DNA from: Muribaculum sp.
Lineage (GTDB): Bacteria > Bacillota > Clostridia > Lachnospirales > Lachnospiraceae
Assembly (NCBI GenBank): GCA_023663505.1
Contig: JAMPHH010000003.1
Location: forward strand, 62,001 to 126,000
DNA length: 64,000 bases
Direction: 5' to 3'
The first letter of the stretch is position 1, and every line of letters begins with the position of its first letter. The position numbers and the translations under genes are program-made. Shown one piece after another: positions 43,143 through 52,255 of the stretch. The notes beneath the pieces were generated by a model that worked only from the letters and a program-made list of their open reading frames with translations, was not told the DNA's origin and did not search any database.

Positions 43143-43194
43143 GGCGGGAGAAGACTGGGGGTATTTTGCGGACTGGCTGCGGTCTTCTCCCGCC
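43143..43194. repeat. shortened relative of the long-hairpin element, copy C
   Basis: GGCGGGAGAAGAC (43143-43155) and GTCTTCTCCCGCC (43182-43194) form a 13-bp stem. The sequence repeats the ends of copies A and B (GGCGGGAGA.GACTGGG, TTTTGCGGACTGGCTGCGG) without their middle. It lies between dapF and dapL. Confidence 0.75.
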
Positions 43195-43255
43195 TTGATA
43201 TCTGCAAGCAACAGGGCATTAACATTCTTCTCGAAATGATTTAGATTTGCTTAGG

Positions 43256-44137
43256 TCAGGTTATTTCTGACCTTAGAAAATCTTCATTTCGTTCGCCCTC
43301 AAATACTGTCACGACGGGGCCTGTCATGAAGACAAGATTCCGCTCCCTGTCCCACTCGACGTCGATCTCGCCGCCCAGCAGTCCGACGGTGATCTTGTCC
43401 TCCGTCAGTCCGTTCAGCGCACACGCCACCGCCGTGGCGCAGCATCCGGTTCCACAGGCAAGGGTCTCACCCGTACCCCGCTCCCAGACACGCATGAATA
43501 CATGCCGCCTGTCAAGCACCTCCACAAATTCCGTGTTGGTGCGCTTGGGGAATCTCTCGTGATGCTCGAAATGAGGTCCGATCCTCTCGATCTCCAAGTT
43601 CTTCACGCCGTCCATAAACACCACGGCATGGGGATTGCCCATGGACACGCATGTCATACGGTATTCCCTGCCACAGACCTCGATCGGCTCATCCACAACC
43701 TGTTCCCTGTCCGCCTGCACGGGAATCTGTGACGGCTGCAGGATCGGACTGCCCATATTGACTCTCACTTTGGACACCTCTCCCCGCTGCTTTGCACCTT
43801 TCCCCTCCACGGTCAGTTCGAGGTACTTCACCATACCTCCGCTGACGATACTGATCTGCTCAGAATCCGTCAATCCCTTGTCATACACGAACTTCGCCAC
43901 ACACCGTATCCCGTTGCCACACATCTCCGCTCTACTTCCGTCCGCATTATACATTTCCATCTCAAAATCCGCCTTATCGGAAGGGTTGATAAAGATCACA
44001 CCGTCCCCGCCGATCCCGAAATGTCTGTCGCTCAGACGCTTCACCAGCTCCGGCTTTTGCTCAGGCGGCACCTTTTCCTCAAAGCCATTGATATATACAT
44101 AGTCATTGCCACATCCATGCATCTTGGTAAATTTCAT
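43256..44137 (-). CDS. dapF: diaminopimelate epimerase
   Basis: A 293-residue cofactor-independent epimerase from LL- to meso-diaminopimelate. The two catalytic Cys lie in AEMCGNGIRCVAKF (about residues 70-83) and ETLACGTGCCATAVACAL (about 228-245). FTKMHGCGNDYVYING is the standard N-terminus. GGGAGGTAAG precedes ATG 44137. It is upstream of dapL in the same direction, so the pair supplies lysine and cell-wall precursor. Confidence 0.96.
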   Translation of the reverse strand: MKFTKMHGCGNDYVYINGFEEKVPPEQKPELVKRLSDRHFGIGGDGVIFINPSDKADFEMEMYNADGSRAEMCGNGIRCVAKFVYDKGLTDSEQISIVSGGMVKYLELTVEGKGAKQRGEVSKVRVNMGSPILQPSQIPVQADREQVVDEPIEVCGREYRMTCVSMGNPHAVVFMDGVKNLEIERIGPHFEHHERFPKRTNTEFVEVLDRRHVFMRVWERGTGETLACGTGCCATAVACALNGLTEDKITVGLLGGEIDVEWDRERNLVFMTGPVVTVFEGERNEDFLRSEIT

Positions 44138-44158
44138 TTTCTATCTTACCTCCCGCAT

Positions 44159-44173
44159 GCCGCCAACGGCGGC
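44159..44173. repeat. small GCCGCC/GGCGGC hairpin upstream of dapF
   Basis: GCCGCC-AAC-GGCGGC followed by ACAA. The same unit with loop TCC lies at 50119-50133 between gatC and gatA. Confidence 0.6.
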
Positions 44174-44187
44174 ACAAACAATCGATG

Positions 44188-44736
44188 TTATGTGTCCATC
44201 ATAGACAGCACCATCTGCGCCGTCTCCACCAGATTCGTTCCGCTGTCCATACTGCACTTTTGCAGATATCGGTGTGCTTCCCCCTCGTCCATGTGGTTTC
44301 TCGCCATCAGAAGCTCCTTTGCATGCATGATAATAGCGTCCTCGTCCGCACTGCGCACCTTGGGCTGAAGCTTGCGCCGCCTGCGTCTGCGTATGATATT
44401 TTCCGCCATCATATTGAGCGTGTTGACCAGATCATTCACCTTAAACGGCATGGACAGACACACGATATCATTGCCATAGCACTCATTGATCACGCTCTGC
44501 GAAGCCATGAGCAGCAGCTCAAAGCCATTGGGCAGGCATTCCTGCAGCTCGTCATACATCATGTCCACAAGCTTATAGCTGCTGATCACCACCCCGTCAT
44601 GCAATCCGTCCGCCTGACTGATCGCCTGCGCACCCGTGGTGCAGACACCCGTCACCTGAAAACCACTTCGCACAAGGAGATTTTTGATCTTTTTTGCATC
44701 TTCCAGCTTCGGAAGCGTTACTATTATATTTGTCAA
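44188..44736 (-). CDS. ANTAR-domain regulator next to glnA
   Basis: A 182-residue protein with an N-terminal receiver-like domain (about 1-115) and a C-terminal ANTAR RNA-binding domain (about 125-180, with DAIIMHAKELLMARNHMDEG and ending VETAQMVLSMM). ANTAR proteins act as antiterminators by binding paired hairpins in leaders. The receiver lacks the usual phospho-acceptor Asp pattern (ISSYKLVDMMYDEL at that position), suggesting control by another route. TTG 44736 follows GGAGGTGG. It lies 36 nt after glnA in the same unit; such ANTAR-glnA pairs are known in clostridia. Confidence 0.8.
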   Translation of the reverse strand: MTNIIVTLPKLEDAKKIKNLLVRSGFQVTGVCTTGAQAISQADGLHDGVVISSYKLVDMMYDELQECLPNGFELLLMASQSVINECYGNDIVCLSMPFKVNDLVNTLNMMAENIIRRRRRRKLQPKVRSADEDAIIMHAKELLMARNHMDEGEAHRYLQKCSMDSGTNLVETAQMVLSMMDT

Positions 44737-44772
44737 CTGTCCACCTCCCTCGTGATGTCCTCAGAAGATGTC

Positions 44773-46107
44773 CTAGTATTTGTACAGATATTCCTGAATC
44801 TCCCACTGGGAGACCTGCGGGTGGTAGCGGTTCCACTCCTCCCACTTGGCTGCGATGTATCTCTTGGCGATATGGTCACCCAAGACGTCACAGATATAGC
44901 TATCCTTCTCAAGCTCCTCGATCGCCGCCATCAGACTGTAAGGAAGATTTTCAATCCCTGCTGCCGCCCTCTCCTCATCTGTCATAGCAAAAATATTTTC
45001 CGTGACTCTCTGAGGGGGCATGATGTGATTGCTAATCCCGTCCAGTCCCGCCATCAGACATACCGCAAGCGTAAGATAGGGATTCGCCGACGGGTCAGGG
45101 CTTCTAAGCTCAACCCGCGTGTTCTCCCCCTTCACCGTGGGAATGCGTATCAAAGGACTCCTGTTCGTGGAGCTCCACGCAATATGGACCGGCGCCTCAA
45201 ACCCGGGGATCAGTCTCTTATAGGAATTCACCAGCGGATTCGTGACCGCCGCCATTCCCTTGATATGCTTCATCAGACCGCCGATAAACCAGTATGCCTC
45301 CTGACTTAAGCCCAGCTCGTCCGCCTGATCAAAAAAGATATTCTTACCGTTTGTCCCATGCAGCGACATATTGATATGCATTCCCGAGCCGTTGACGTCC
45401 ATCTTAGGCTTGGGCATAAAGGTGGCGTGCAGCCCGTGGCGTCTGGCGATCGTGCGCACCGCAAGCTTGAAGGTCATAAGATTATCCGCCGTCTGCAGCG
45501 CCTCGTCATAGCAGAAATCTATCTCATGCTGCGCGGGAGCCATCTCATGGTGGGAGGCTTCAATAATAAAGCCCATCTCCTCCAGAGCCATCACCATATC
45601 CCGTCTCGCATTCTCCCCGAAATCAAGCGGTCCCATGTCAAAGTATCCCGCCTGTTCATTGGTCTGGGTGGTGGGCATGGTATTTTCATCTGTATTAAAC
45701 AGGAAAAACTCGCACTCCGGTCCTACCTTGAAGGTGTAGCCCATCTGAGCCGCCTTCGCGATGGCGCGTTTGAGCACATATCTGGGATCTCCCTCAAAGG
45801 GCTCCCCGTTTGGACGATACACGTCGCAGATCATTCTGGCAACCTTCCCCTGCTGCGGTCTCCACGGGAAGATCTCAAAGGTGGAGCAATCGGGGCGCAG
45901 ATACATATCCGACTCCTCAATGCGCACAAAGCCGTCAATCGCAGAGCCGTCAAACATGCATTTGTTGTCCAGCGCCCTCCCAAGCTGACTGGCGGTGATG
46001 GCGATATTCTTAAAATCTCCGAACATGTCCGTGAATTGAAGGCGGATAAACTCCACATCTTCCTCCTCCACCATCCTGATAATATCCTCTCTGGTATAAT
46101 TGTTCAT
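44773..46107 (-). CDS. glnA: glutamine synthetase type I
   Basis: A 444-residue enzyme of the short GSI-alpha type, ligating ammonia to glutamate. Features: FIRLQFTDMFGDFKNIAI near the N-terminus, the FDGSAIDGF active-site loop, DVNGSGMHINMSL, and the Arg-rich RSPDPSANPYL. Length and sequence lack the insert of adenylylated GSI-beta, so feedback and RNA-level control by the ANTAR protein are more likely. GAGGG precedes ATG 46107. A 172-bp palindromic element lies 60 nt upstream. Confidence 0.96.
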   Translation of the reverse strand: MNNYTREDIIRMVEEEDVEFIRLQFTDMFGDFKNIAITASQLGRALDNKCMFDGSAIDGFVRIEESDMYLRPDCSTFEIFPWRPQQGKVARMICDVYRPNGEPFEGDPRYVLKRAIAKAAQMGYTFKVGPECEFFLFNTDENTMPTTQTNEQAGYFDMGPLDFGENARRDMVMALEEMGFIIEASHHEMAPAQHEIDFCYDEALQTADNLMTFKLAVRTIARRHGLHATFMPKPKMDVNGSGMHINMSLHGTNGKNIFFDQADELGLSQEAYWFIGGLMKHIKGMAAVTNPLVNSYKRLIPGFEAPVHIAWSSTNRSPLIRIPTVKGENTRVELRSPDPSANPYLTLAVCLMAGLDGISNHIMPPQRVTENIFAMTDEERAAAGIENLPYSLMAAIEELEKDSYICDVLGDHIAKRYIAAKWEEWNRYHPQVSQWEIQEYLYKY

Positions 46108-46168
46108 ATTCCCTCACATTCTGCCGCTGTGCGGCGCATAAAATATATTTCCTTATATTTGCATGTCT

Positions 46169-46340
46169 GTATCAGTTTAGCCCTCACATTCATAAAAGCG
46201 TCTGCTTCGCATCCGTCGCCGCTATGCGGCTCATCTTTTATTCATGTGAGGCGCTTCGCCCATGAAATGATTTGCAATCAGTGCATTGTGTGCAAGCACC
46301 CATGCACAGCTTACAAATCATTCCATGGCTAAACTGATAC
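46169..46340. repeat. palindromic element upstream of glnA
   Basis: Perfect 13-bp terminal inverted repeats GTATCAGTTTAGC (46169-46181) and GCTAAACTGATAC (46328-46340) enclose two nested palindromes: CTCACATTCATAAAAG... with ...CTTTTATTCATGTGAG, and AATGATTTG with CAAATCATT. The 300-bp gap between glnA and the + strand gene at 46411 consists mainly of this. It could be a MITE or part of a structured leader of glnA; a further GCCGC/GCGGC hairpin lies at 46122-46134. Confidence 0.75.
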
Positions 46341-46410
46341 GCATATTCCGAACACTCAAATCATATCCTTTACAAAGTGAAATGCCCGATAGGGCCAAGG
46401 AGTATACGTT

Positions 46411-46923
46411 ATGAGTGCAAAGACCAAAATTGTGGTACTTCATATGAAGGAGTTGATCTATACAGGTGTTTTTGCCGCATTGGGCATTCTGCTTGTGATT
46501 CTGCTTGTCGTCATGTTCCTGCCGGGGAAGGAGGAGGAAACACCCGCAACGCCCGACACGCCGCCCCAGACGGAAGAACCTGCCACGGACACCGTGACAA
46601 CCACCTCGGCAGCGCCTTACATACCCGGCATCTATACCACCGAATTAGTATTGGGCGGGCAGACCATTGACGTGGAGGTCATCGTCAGCCAGGAAGCCAT
46701 CTCCTCCATACGCCTTGTAAACCTGAGCGAATCCGTGACCACCATGTACCCGCTGTTAGAACCGGCATTGGAGTCCATATGCAGTCAGGTTTATGAGACA
46801 CAGTCCCTTGAAAACATCTCATACACCTCAGACAACAAATACACCTCACTTGTTCTGATAGAAGCCATACGCAACTCACTGAACAAGGCACAGGCGGTAA
46901 AAACCACTGAAACCATCAACTAA
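46411..46923 (+). CDS. membrane-anchored protein with FMN-binding-like domain
   Basis: A 170-residue protein. One membrane segment (about 15-40, ELIYTGVFAALGILLVILLV) is followed by a Thr/Pro/Glu-rich linker (45-70) and an outer domain of about 95 residues that begins PGIYTTELVLGGQTIDVEVI. The pattern of two strands, ISSIRLVN, and a final helix with IEAIRNSLNKAQ resembles FMN-binding domains of Rnf/NqrC type, but the Thr that carries covalent flavin (S/T-G-A-T) is not seen. AAGGAG precedes ATG 46411. Its 3' end overlaps gatB by 4 nt on the other strand. Confidence 0.55.
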   Translation: MSAKTKIVVLHMKELIYTGVFAALGILLVILLVVMFLPGKEEETPATPDTPPQTEEPATDTVTTTSAAPYIPGIYTTELVLGGQTIDVEVIVSQEAISSIRLVNLSESVTTMYPLLEPALESICSQVYETQSLENISYTSDNKYTSLVLIEAIRNSLNKAQAVKTTETIN

Positions 46924-48383
46924 AGCAGCTCCTTCAGCAAACGGTTGACGCTTGCGGGGTCCGCTTTGCCCTGCATCGCCTTCATCGTCTGCCCGACAAG
47001 GAAGCCGATTGCCTTCTCCTTACCATTATGATAATCCTCTACTGACTGGGGGTTGTCTGCAATGACCTGTTCAACGGTCTTGCGGAGAGCCCCCTCGTCA
47101 TTTACGGTCTTTAATCCCTTCTCCTCCACATAGCTTACAGGGTCAATATCCTCTGCAAACATCACCTCGAACACTTCCTTCGCCACCGTGGAATTGATCA
47201 CCTTTTTATCTGCCAGATCAATCAGAGCTGCCAGATGCTCTGGCGAGAAAAGGATATCCTCCGGATCAAGCTCACGCTCCTTTAAAATGCGCAGGGTCTC
47301 CACCATCAGCCAGTTGGACACCTTCTTGGGCTGCGCCCCCAGAGCCACCGTCGCCTCAAAGATATCCGCCATATGCTTGGAATCCGTGATGATGTCTATA
47401 TCATAATCAGGAATGTCAAAGGTCTCCTTGTAACGCCTGCGCTTCTCCTCCCGAAACTCCGGCTGGCTGCCCCGAATACGCTCCAGCCATTCATCGCTGA
47501 TACTCACGGGCGGAAGATCGGGATCCGGAAAATATCGATAATCCTGAGCGTCCTCCTTAGAGCGCATGGCATAGGAGACCTCCTTCGTGTCGTCCCAGCG
47601 GCGGGTCTCCTGAACGACCACCTCCCCCGACTCTATCAGATCGATCTGGCGGGCTCTCTCCCCCTCAATCGCGCGGGCGATCGAGCGGAAGGAATTGAGG
47701 TTCTTCATCTCGGTGCGGGTGCCAAATTCCTTCGCCCCCACCTCACGCACGGACAGGTTCACGTCAGCCCTCATAGAGCCCTCCTGCAGCTTACAGTCGG
47801 AAGCGCCGAGATACTGAATGATCATGCGGAGCTTCTCCAGATAGGCGATCACCTCCTCGGCGCTTCGCATATCGGGCTCGGACACGATCTCGATCAGTGG
47901 CACACCGGAACGGTTATAATCCACCAGAGAACACCCTTCCCAATCGTCATGGATCAGCTTGCCCGCATCCTCCTCCATATGGATTTCATGGATACCGATC
48001 TTCTTGACAGAGGCTGCCTGTCCGCCCTGTTCCCCGCCGCTCTCCTGCGTCAGCTCGATCTCCACATAACCGTTTCTGCAGATGGGGAGATATAGCTGGG
48101 AGATCTGATAGTTCTGCGGGTTGTCCGGATAGAAATAATTCTTTCTGTCAAATTTGCAATACTGTGTGATAGTGCAGTTCGTGGCAATCCCCACACCGAT
48201 CGCATACTCCACCACCTGCTTGTTTAATACCGGAAGCGTACCAGGCATCCCCGTACAGACGGGACAGGTATGGGTGTTGGGCTCTCCGCCAAAGGCCGTG
48301 GAGCAGCCGCAGAATATCTTTGTCTTGGTAGCAAGCTCCACATGCACCTCAAGGCCGATGACTGTCTCATATTCTTTCGCCAT
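46920..48383 (-). CDS. gatB: Asp/Glu-tRNA amidotransferase subunit B
   Basis: A 487-residue subunit that binds mischarged tRNA and activates it. It has YETVIGLEVHVELATKTKIF, CPVCTGMPGTLPVLN, DYNRSGVPLIEIVSEPD and YRYFPDPDLPP, all GatB hallmarks, plus the C-terminal YqeY-like domain ending NRLLKELL. The zinc-binding Cys set CGCS...CPVC is present. GGAGG precedes ATG 48383. Part of aspS-gatC-gatA-gatB. Confidence 0.97.
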   Translation of the reverse strand: MAKEYETVIGLEVHVELATKTKIFCGCSTAFGGEPNTHTCPVCTGMPGTLPVLNKQVVEYAIGVGIATNCTITQYCKFDRKNYFYPDNPQNYQISQLYLPICRNGYVEIELTQESGGEQGGQAASVKKIGIHEIHMEEDAGKLIHDDWEGCSLVDYNRSGVPLIEIVSEPDMRSAEEVIAYLEKLRMIIQYLGASDCKLQEGSMRADVNLSVREVGAKEFGTRTEMKNLNSFRSIARAIEGERARQIDLIESGEVVVQETRRWDDTKEVSYAMRSKEDAQDYRYFPDPDLPPVSISDEWLERIRGSQPEFREEKRRRYKETFDIPDYDIDIITDSKHMADIFEATVALGAQPKKVSNWLMVETLRILKERELDPEDILFSPEHLAALIDLADKKVINSTVAKEVFEVMFAEDIDPVSYVEEKGLKTVNDEGALRKTVEQVIADNPQSVEDYHNGKEKAIGFLVGQTMKAMQGKADPASVNRLLKELL

Positions 48384-48449
48384 TTTAATCCTCCATATCA
48401 GAGCAGTTTACTGCGATCAAGACAATTTGAGGCTCTGACTCAAATTGCC

Positions 48450-48652
48450 GGTTGAAAAATCTTTGATTTTTTCAATCTAATAACCATGCCTTCCCGCAAT
48501 CTGCGAACTTTCATGCGTGTTTTTACGCATTGTGCAGGCACAAATTCGCGGTTGAAAAATTTATTTTTCAACCTAATCCCCATTCTTGCCGCAAACCGGA
48601 AATTTGGGCGCAAGCACAAATTTCTGATTGAAAAATCTTTGATTTTTCAATC
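48450..48652. repeat. three similar hairpins between gatA and gatB
   Basis: The 268-bp gap between gatB and gatA has three related palindromes of the form GRTTGAAAAAT/ATTTTTCAAYC at 48450-48477, 48550-48573 and 48626-48652. The second is perfect with a 2-bp loop; the third overlaps the gatA stop. Other arms, such as CAATTTGAG/CTCAAATTG at 48423-48447, lie between. The set is transcribed inside an operon. Confidence 0.75.
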
Positions 48653-50085
48653 TATCCCCTTTGTTCGTAGGTATACGCCGCCCGGATCAGCTTCTTCTCC
48701 TGAAAGCAATCCCCAATCAACTGCAGACCGACGGGCAGCCCCTTGGAATCCGTCCCGCAGGGAACACTGATGCCGGGAAGTCCTGCCAGATTCACGGCGA
48801 TCGTGTAGATATCCCCCAAATACATCTTGATGGGGTCCGCCAGACTCTTGCCAAGCTCCGGCGCCGTGGTGGGCGCCACCGGCCCTAAGATGCAGTCATA
48901 ACGGGCAAACGCATCGTCAAATGCTTTTTTGATCAGAGCCTTCACCTTCAGAGCCTTCAGATAATAAGCGTCATAATAACCCGAGCTCAGCACAAAGGAG
49001 CCCAGCATAATACGGCGTTTCACCTCGGGTCCGAAGCCCTCCGAGCGGGTTCTCTTATACATAGGGTGCATATCCTCCACCCCTGTCACGCGGTATCCGT
49101 ATTTGATGCCGTCAAAGCGTTCCAGATTCGAGCTTGCCTCCGCCGCCGCAATGGTATAGTAGGTGGGAATCGCATACTCCACAAGGCTTAGATCAAATTC
49201 CTCCACCACGGCGCCGAGCTCCTCTAACCGCTTCGCCGCGCCAAACACCTTGTCCTTCACCTCGCTGTCGATTCCCTCCCCAAAGTAATCTCTGGGAATG
49301 CCTATCCTCATACCCTTCACGTCCTCCACCAACGCGGAAGTAAAATCCGTCCCCTCCCGCTCCATGGAGGTGGAATCCTTGCTGTCATGGGAGCAAATGG
49401 TCTCAAGAATCGTCGCGCAGTCCCGCACGTCCTTAGTCAACGGTCCAATCTGATCCAATGAAGACCCATAAGCGATCAAGCCATAGCGGGACACCGTGCC
49501 ATAGGTGGGCTTCATGCCCACCACGCCGCAATAGGAAGCGGGCTGTCGAATGGAGCCGCCCGTGTCAGAACCCAGTGCCGCGAAGCACTCCCCCGCCGCT
49601 ACTGCCGCCGCCGAACCGCCTGACGAGCCGCCGGGCACATGCGCCGTGTTGTGTGGATTCCTTGTGACCCCATAATAAGAGGTCTCCGTGGTGCTCCCCA
49701 TGGCAAACTCGTCCATATTCGTCTTGCCAAGTATCACTGCCCCCGCCTGCTCCAAGAGGCGCACTGCCTCCGCGCTGTAAGTCGGAATGAAATTCTCCAA
49801 AATTTTGGACGCACAGGTAGTAAGCGTCCCCTCCGTGCAGAGATTGTCCTTGATGGCAAAGGGGACTCCCGCCAAGGGACCTGTCAGCTCTCCCGCATCT
49901 ATCCCGCGCTGCACCTGCACTGCACGCTCAAGCGCCTTGTCCTTCTCCAAGGTGATATAGCAGTGAAGCTCCTCCTCCCTGCTGCCAATCCGCTCAAAGA
50001 CCGCCTCCACCGCCTCCGTGACCTTGATCTCTCCCTGTTTGATTTTCTTAGACAGCTCTGTCGCTGTATAGTCTAAAATATTCAT
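48652..50085 (-). CDS. gatA: Asp/Glu-tRNA amidotransferase subunit A
   Basis: A 477-residue amidase that frees ammonia from glutamine. The Ser-cisSer-Lys triad is in GVPFAIKDNL and GSSGGSAAAVAAG (SSGGS), with GSDTGGSIRQPASYCG. I place the start at ATG 50085 (MNILDYTATELSKKI) with AGAGGTAG just upstream; the open frame extends further to 50418 but that part overlaps gatC and has no family features. The stop codon lies within a hairpin. Confidence 0.97.
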   Translation of the reverse strand: MNILDYTATELSKKIKQGEIKVTEAVEAVFERIGSREEELHCYITLEKDKALERAVQVQRGIDAGELTGPLAGVPFAIKDNLCTEGTLTTCASKILENFIPTYSAEAVRLLEQAGAVILGKTNMDEFAMGSTTETSYYGVTRNPHNTAHVPGGSSGGSAAAVAAGECFAALGSDTGGSIRQPASYCGVVGMKPTYGTVSRYGLIAYGSSLDQIGPLTKDVRDCATILETICSHDSKDSTSMEREGTDFTSALVEDVKGMRIGIPRDYFGEGIDSEVKDKVFGAAKRLEELGAVVEEFDLSLVEYAIPTYYTIAAAEASSNLERFDGIKYGYRVTGVEDMHPMYKRTRSEGFGPEVKRRIMLGSFVLSSGYYDAYYLKALKVKALIKKAFDDAFARYDCILGPVAPTTAPELGKSLADPIKMYLGDIYTIAVNLAGLPGISVPCGTDSKGLPVGLQLIGDCFQEKKLIRAAYTYEQRG

Positions 50086-50118
50086 GACTACCTCTTTTCT
50101 TATCATACTTCCCATCAT

Positions 50119-50133
50119 GCCGCCTCCGGCGGC
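50119..50133. repeat. small GCCGCC/GGCGGC hairpin between gatC and gatA
   Basis: GCCGCC-TCC-GGCGGC followed by ACAAGCAA. It repeats the unit at 44159-44173, including the preceding CATG and the following ACAA. Confidence 0.6.
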
Positions 50134-50155
50134 ACAAGCAATTTCTTCATTCCGT

Positions 50156-50452
50156 TCACATTCCGAAGGTCTGTGGCACGACGAACATGCCGTCCTTCTC
50201 GGCGGGAGCGTTGCGCAAAATATTCTCCCTGTCATCGCCATTGGTGACGACGTCCTCACGAAACACATTCCGCACGGGAAACACGTGAGACATGGGCTCC
50301 ACGCCCTCCGTGTCCAGCTCTCCCAGCTTGTCAATATAATCCAGCATCTCCGCCATATCCTTCTTCGCCTGCTCCCTCTCCTCCTCGGAGAGCTCCAGCT
50401 TTGCAAGAATACCCACATATTCTATCGTTGCGTCATCGATCACATTCGCCAT
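50156..50452 (-). CDS. gatC: Asp/Glu-tRNA amidotransferase subunit C
   Basis: A 98-residue helper subunit that wraps GatA and GatB. It has [40 protein letters not shown] and [17 protein letters not shown], the normal full-length GatC pattern. AGGAGG lies before ATG 50452, 22 nt after aspS. Order aspS-gatC-gatA-gatB suggests a transamidation operon. Confidence 0.96.
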   Translation of the reverse strand: MANVIDDATIEYVGILAKLELSEEEREQAKKDMAEMLDYIDKLGELDTEGVEPMSHVFPVRNVFREDVVTNGDDRENILRNAPAEKDGMFVVPQTFGM

Positions 50453-50474
50453 TTTACTTCCTCCTATCCATGCC

Positions 50475-52211
50475 TTAGTCCCTCACCTTGATATGCACCT
50501 CGCGAAGCTGCGTCTCCGTCACGTCATTCGGCGCGCCGCACATCAAATCCTGCGCGGAACCGCTCATAGGGAAGGCAATCACCTCTCGGATATTGTCCTC
50601 GTTTCTCAAAAGCATCAGCATACGGTCCACACCGGGAGCCATGCCCGCATGAGGGGGCGCCCCAAACTGAAATGCCTGATACAAGGCGCCAAATTTATTT
50701 TTCAAGGTCTCCTTGTCATAGCCTGCAATCTCGAAAGCCTTCTCCATGATTCGCATATCGTGATTGCGCACCGCGCCAGAGGAAAGCTCCACGCCGTTGC
50801 ACACAATGTCATACTGATATGCGAGCACCTCCAACGGGTCCTTGGTCTCCAACGCCTCCAACCCGCCTTGAGGCATGGAGAACGGATTGTGGGTAAAGCC
50901 AATCTGCTTTGTGTCCGCATCGCGCTCGAACATGGGGAAATCATTCACGTAGCAGAAACGGTATGCCTGCTTCTCCGTAAGCCCCAGCTTGTCGCCCAGC
51001 TCGTTGCGAAGCTGCCCCGCATAGTAATTCGCCCGATCCTCCTTATCGGCGATAAAAAAGATCGTGTCCCCCACAGACAGCCCTGCCTGCTCCCTGAGCA
51101 CGGGCTTGAGCTCCTCGGGTATAAACTTGTCAATCGGTCCCTTGTAGCTTAGATCCTCCGCGATCTCCAGATAGCCCAGACCGCCCATTCCCATATCCGT
51201 GGCGAATTTTAGCAGCTTCTCATGAAATCCCTTGGACATATCCGCATGTACCTTGATGGCGCGCACCGTCCGCCCGATAAAGGGCTTAAAGGTACATTTC
51301 TGGAAAAATTCCGTCACGTCCTGTATACGCAAAGGGTTTCTCAAATCCGGCTTATCCGTGCCAAATTCCAGCATCGCCTGCCTGTAGCTGATGATCGGAT
51401 AGGGCGCCTTCGTCACCTCGTACCCCTGCGGCGCAAACCGCTCGAAGGTGGCGGACAACACTTCCTCGCCCACCTTGAACACGTCCTCCTGTGTGGCAAA
51501 GCTCATCTCAAAGTCAAGCTGATAGAACTCTCCGGGCGACCGATCCGCCCGCGCGTCCTCGTCGCGAAAGCAGGGCGCGATCTGAAAATATTTATCAAAA
51601 CCACTCACCATCAAAAGCTGCTTGTACTGCTGGGGTGCTTGGGGCAGCGCATAGAACTTGCCCTTGTACTTTCTGGAGGGAACGATATAATCCCTCGCCC
51701 CCTCAGGTGAGGAAGCACAGAGGATCGGCGTCTGAATCTCCAAGAATCCAAGCTCCGTCATTTTCTGGCGAAGGAAAGCAATCACCTGAGAACGGAAGAT
51801 AATATTGTCCTTTACCTTGGCGTTGCGCAGATCGAGATAACGATAGATCAGCCGCACCTCCTCGCGGGTCTCCTTCGAGGTCATGACCTCAAAGGGAAGC
51901 TGCCGGTACACCCTGCCCAGCACCTCGACAGACTGCGCCTCCAGCTCGATAGTGCCCGTGAGAATCTTGGGATTATAGGTCTCCTCGTCGCGCTTCTCCA
52001 CAGGTCCCTTGACAGAAATACACATCTCTCTGGAGAGCCCCTTTAAAAGCTCCGTGTTGCGGATAACCACCTGCAGCACGCCATACATATCCCGCAGGTC
52101 GATAAAGGACACACCGCCGTGATCACGTATGTTTTCCACCCAGCCCGCCATCTGCAGGGTCTGCCCGATATGCTGCTCACCAATCTCTTTCACTGTCAAA
52201 TCTCTGTACAT
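50475..52211 (-). CDS. aspS: aspartyl-tRNA synthetase, probably non-discriminating
   Basis: A 578-residue bacterial-type class II synthetase with an N-terminal OB domain, the catalytic core ([51 protein letters not shown]) and the GAD insert. His31 in RDHGGVSF is the residue linked to relaxed tRNA specificity; discriminating enzymes often have Leu there. Together with gatCAB behind it, this implies it charges both tRNA-Asp and tRNA-Asn, with the latter amidated. I chose ATG 52211 with GGAGGA upstream; the frame is open to 52241. A T-box leader precedes it. Confidence 0.95.
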   Translation of the reverse strand: MYRDLTVKEIGEQHIGQTLQMAGWVENIRDHGGVSFIDLRDMYGVLQVVIRNTELLKGLSREMCISVKGPVEKRDEETYNPKILTGTIELEAQSVEVLGRVYRQLPFEVMTSKETREEVRLIYRYLDLRNAKVKDNIIFRSQVIAFLRQKMTELGFLEIQTPILCASSPEGARDYIVPSRKYKGKFYALPQAPQQYKQLLMVSGFDKYFQIAPCFRDEDARADRSPGEFYQLDFEMSFATQEDVFKVGEEVLSATFERFAPQGYEVTKAPYPIISYRQAMLEFGTDKPDLRNPLRIQDVTEFFQKCTFKPFIGRTVRAIKVHADMSKGFHEKLLKFATDMGMGGLGYLEIAEDLSYKGPIDKFIPEELKPVLREQAGLSVGDTIFFIADKEDRANYYAGQLRNELGDKLGLTEKQAYRFCYVNDFPMFERDADTKQIGFTHNPFSMPQGGLEALETKDPLEVLAYQYDIVCNGVELSSGAVRNHDMRIMEKAFEIAGYDKETLKNKFGALYQAFQFGAPPHAGMAPGVDRMLMLLRNEDNIREVIAFPMSGSAQDLMCGAPNDVTETQLREVHIKVRD

Positions 52212-52255
52212 AGCTTCTCCTCCTCGCCACATATGCCTCACCTCATTGCTCGCAC

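Noticed and set aside
48450..48652. CRISPR-like array from the three repeated units
   Set aside because: Only three units of uneven spacing, each palindromic on its own, with no cas genes; better seen as repeated hairpins.
50086..50418. N-terminal extension of gatA in the same open frame
   Set aside because: It overlaps gatC in another frame, contains no GatA sequence, and a good ribosome site lies before ATG 50085.
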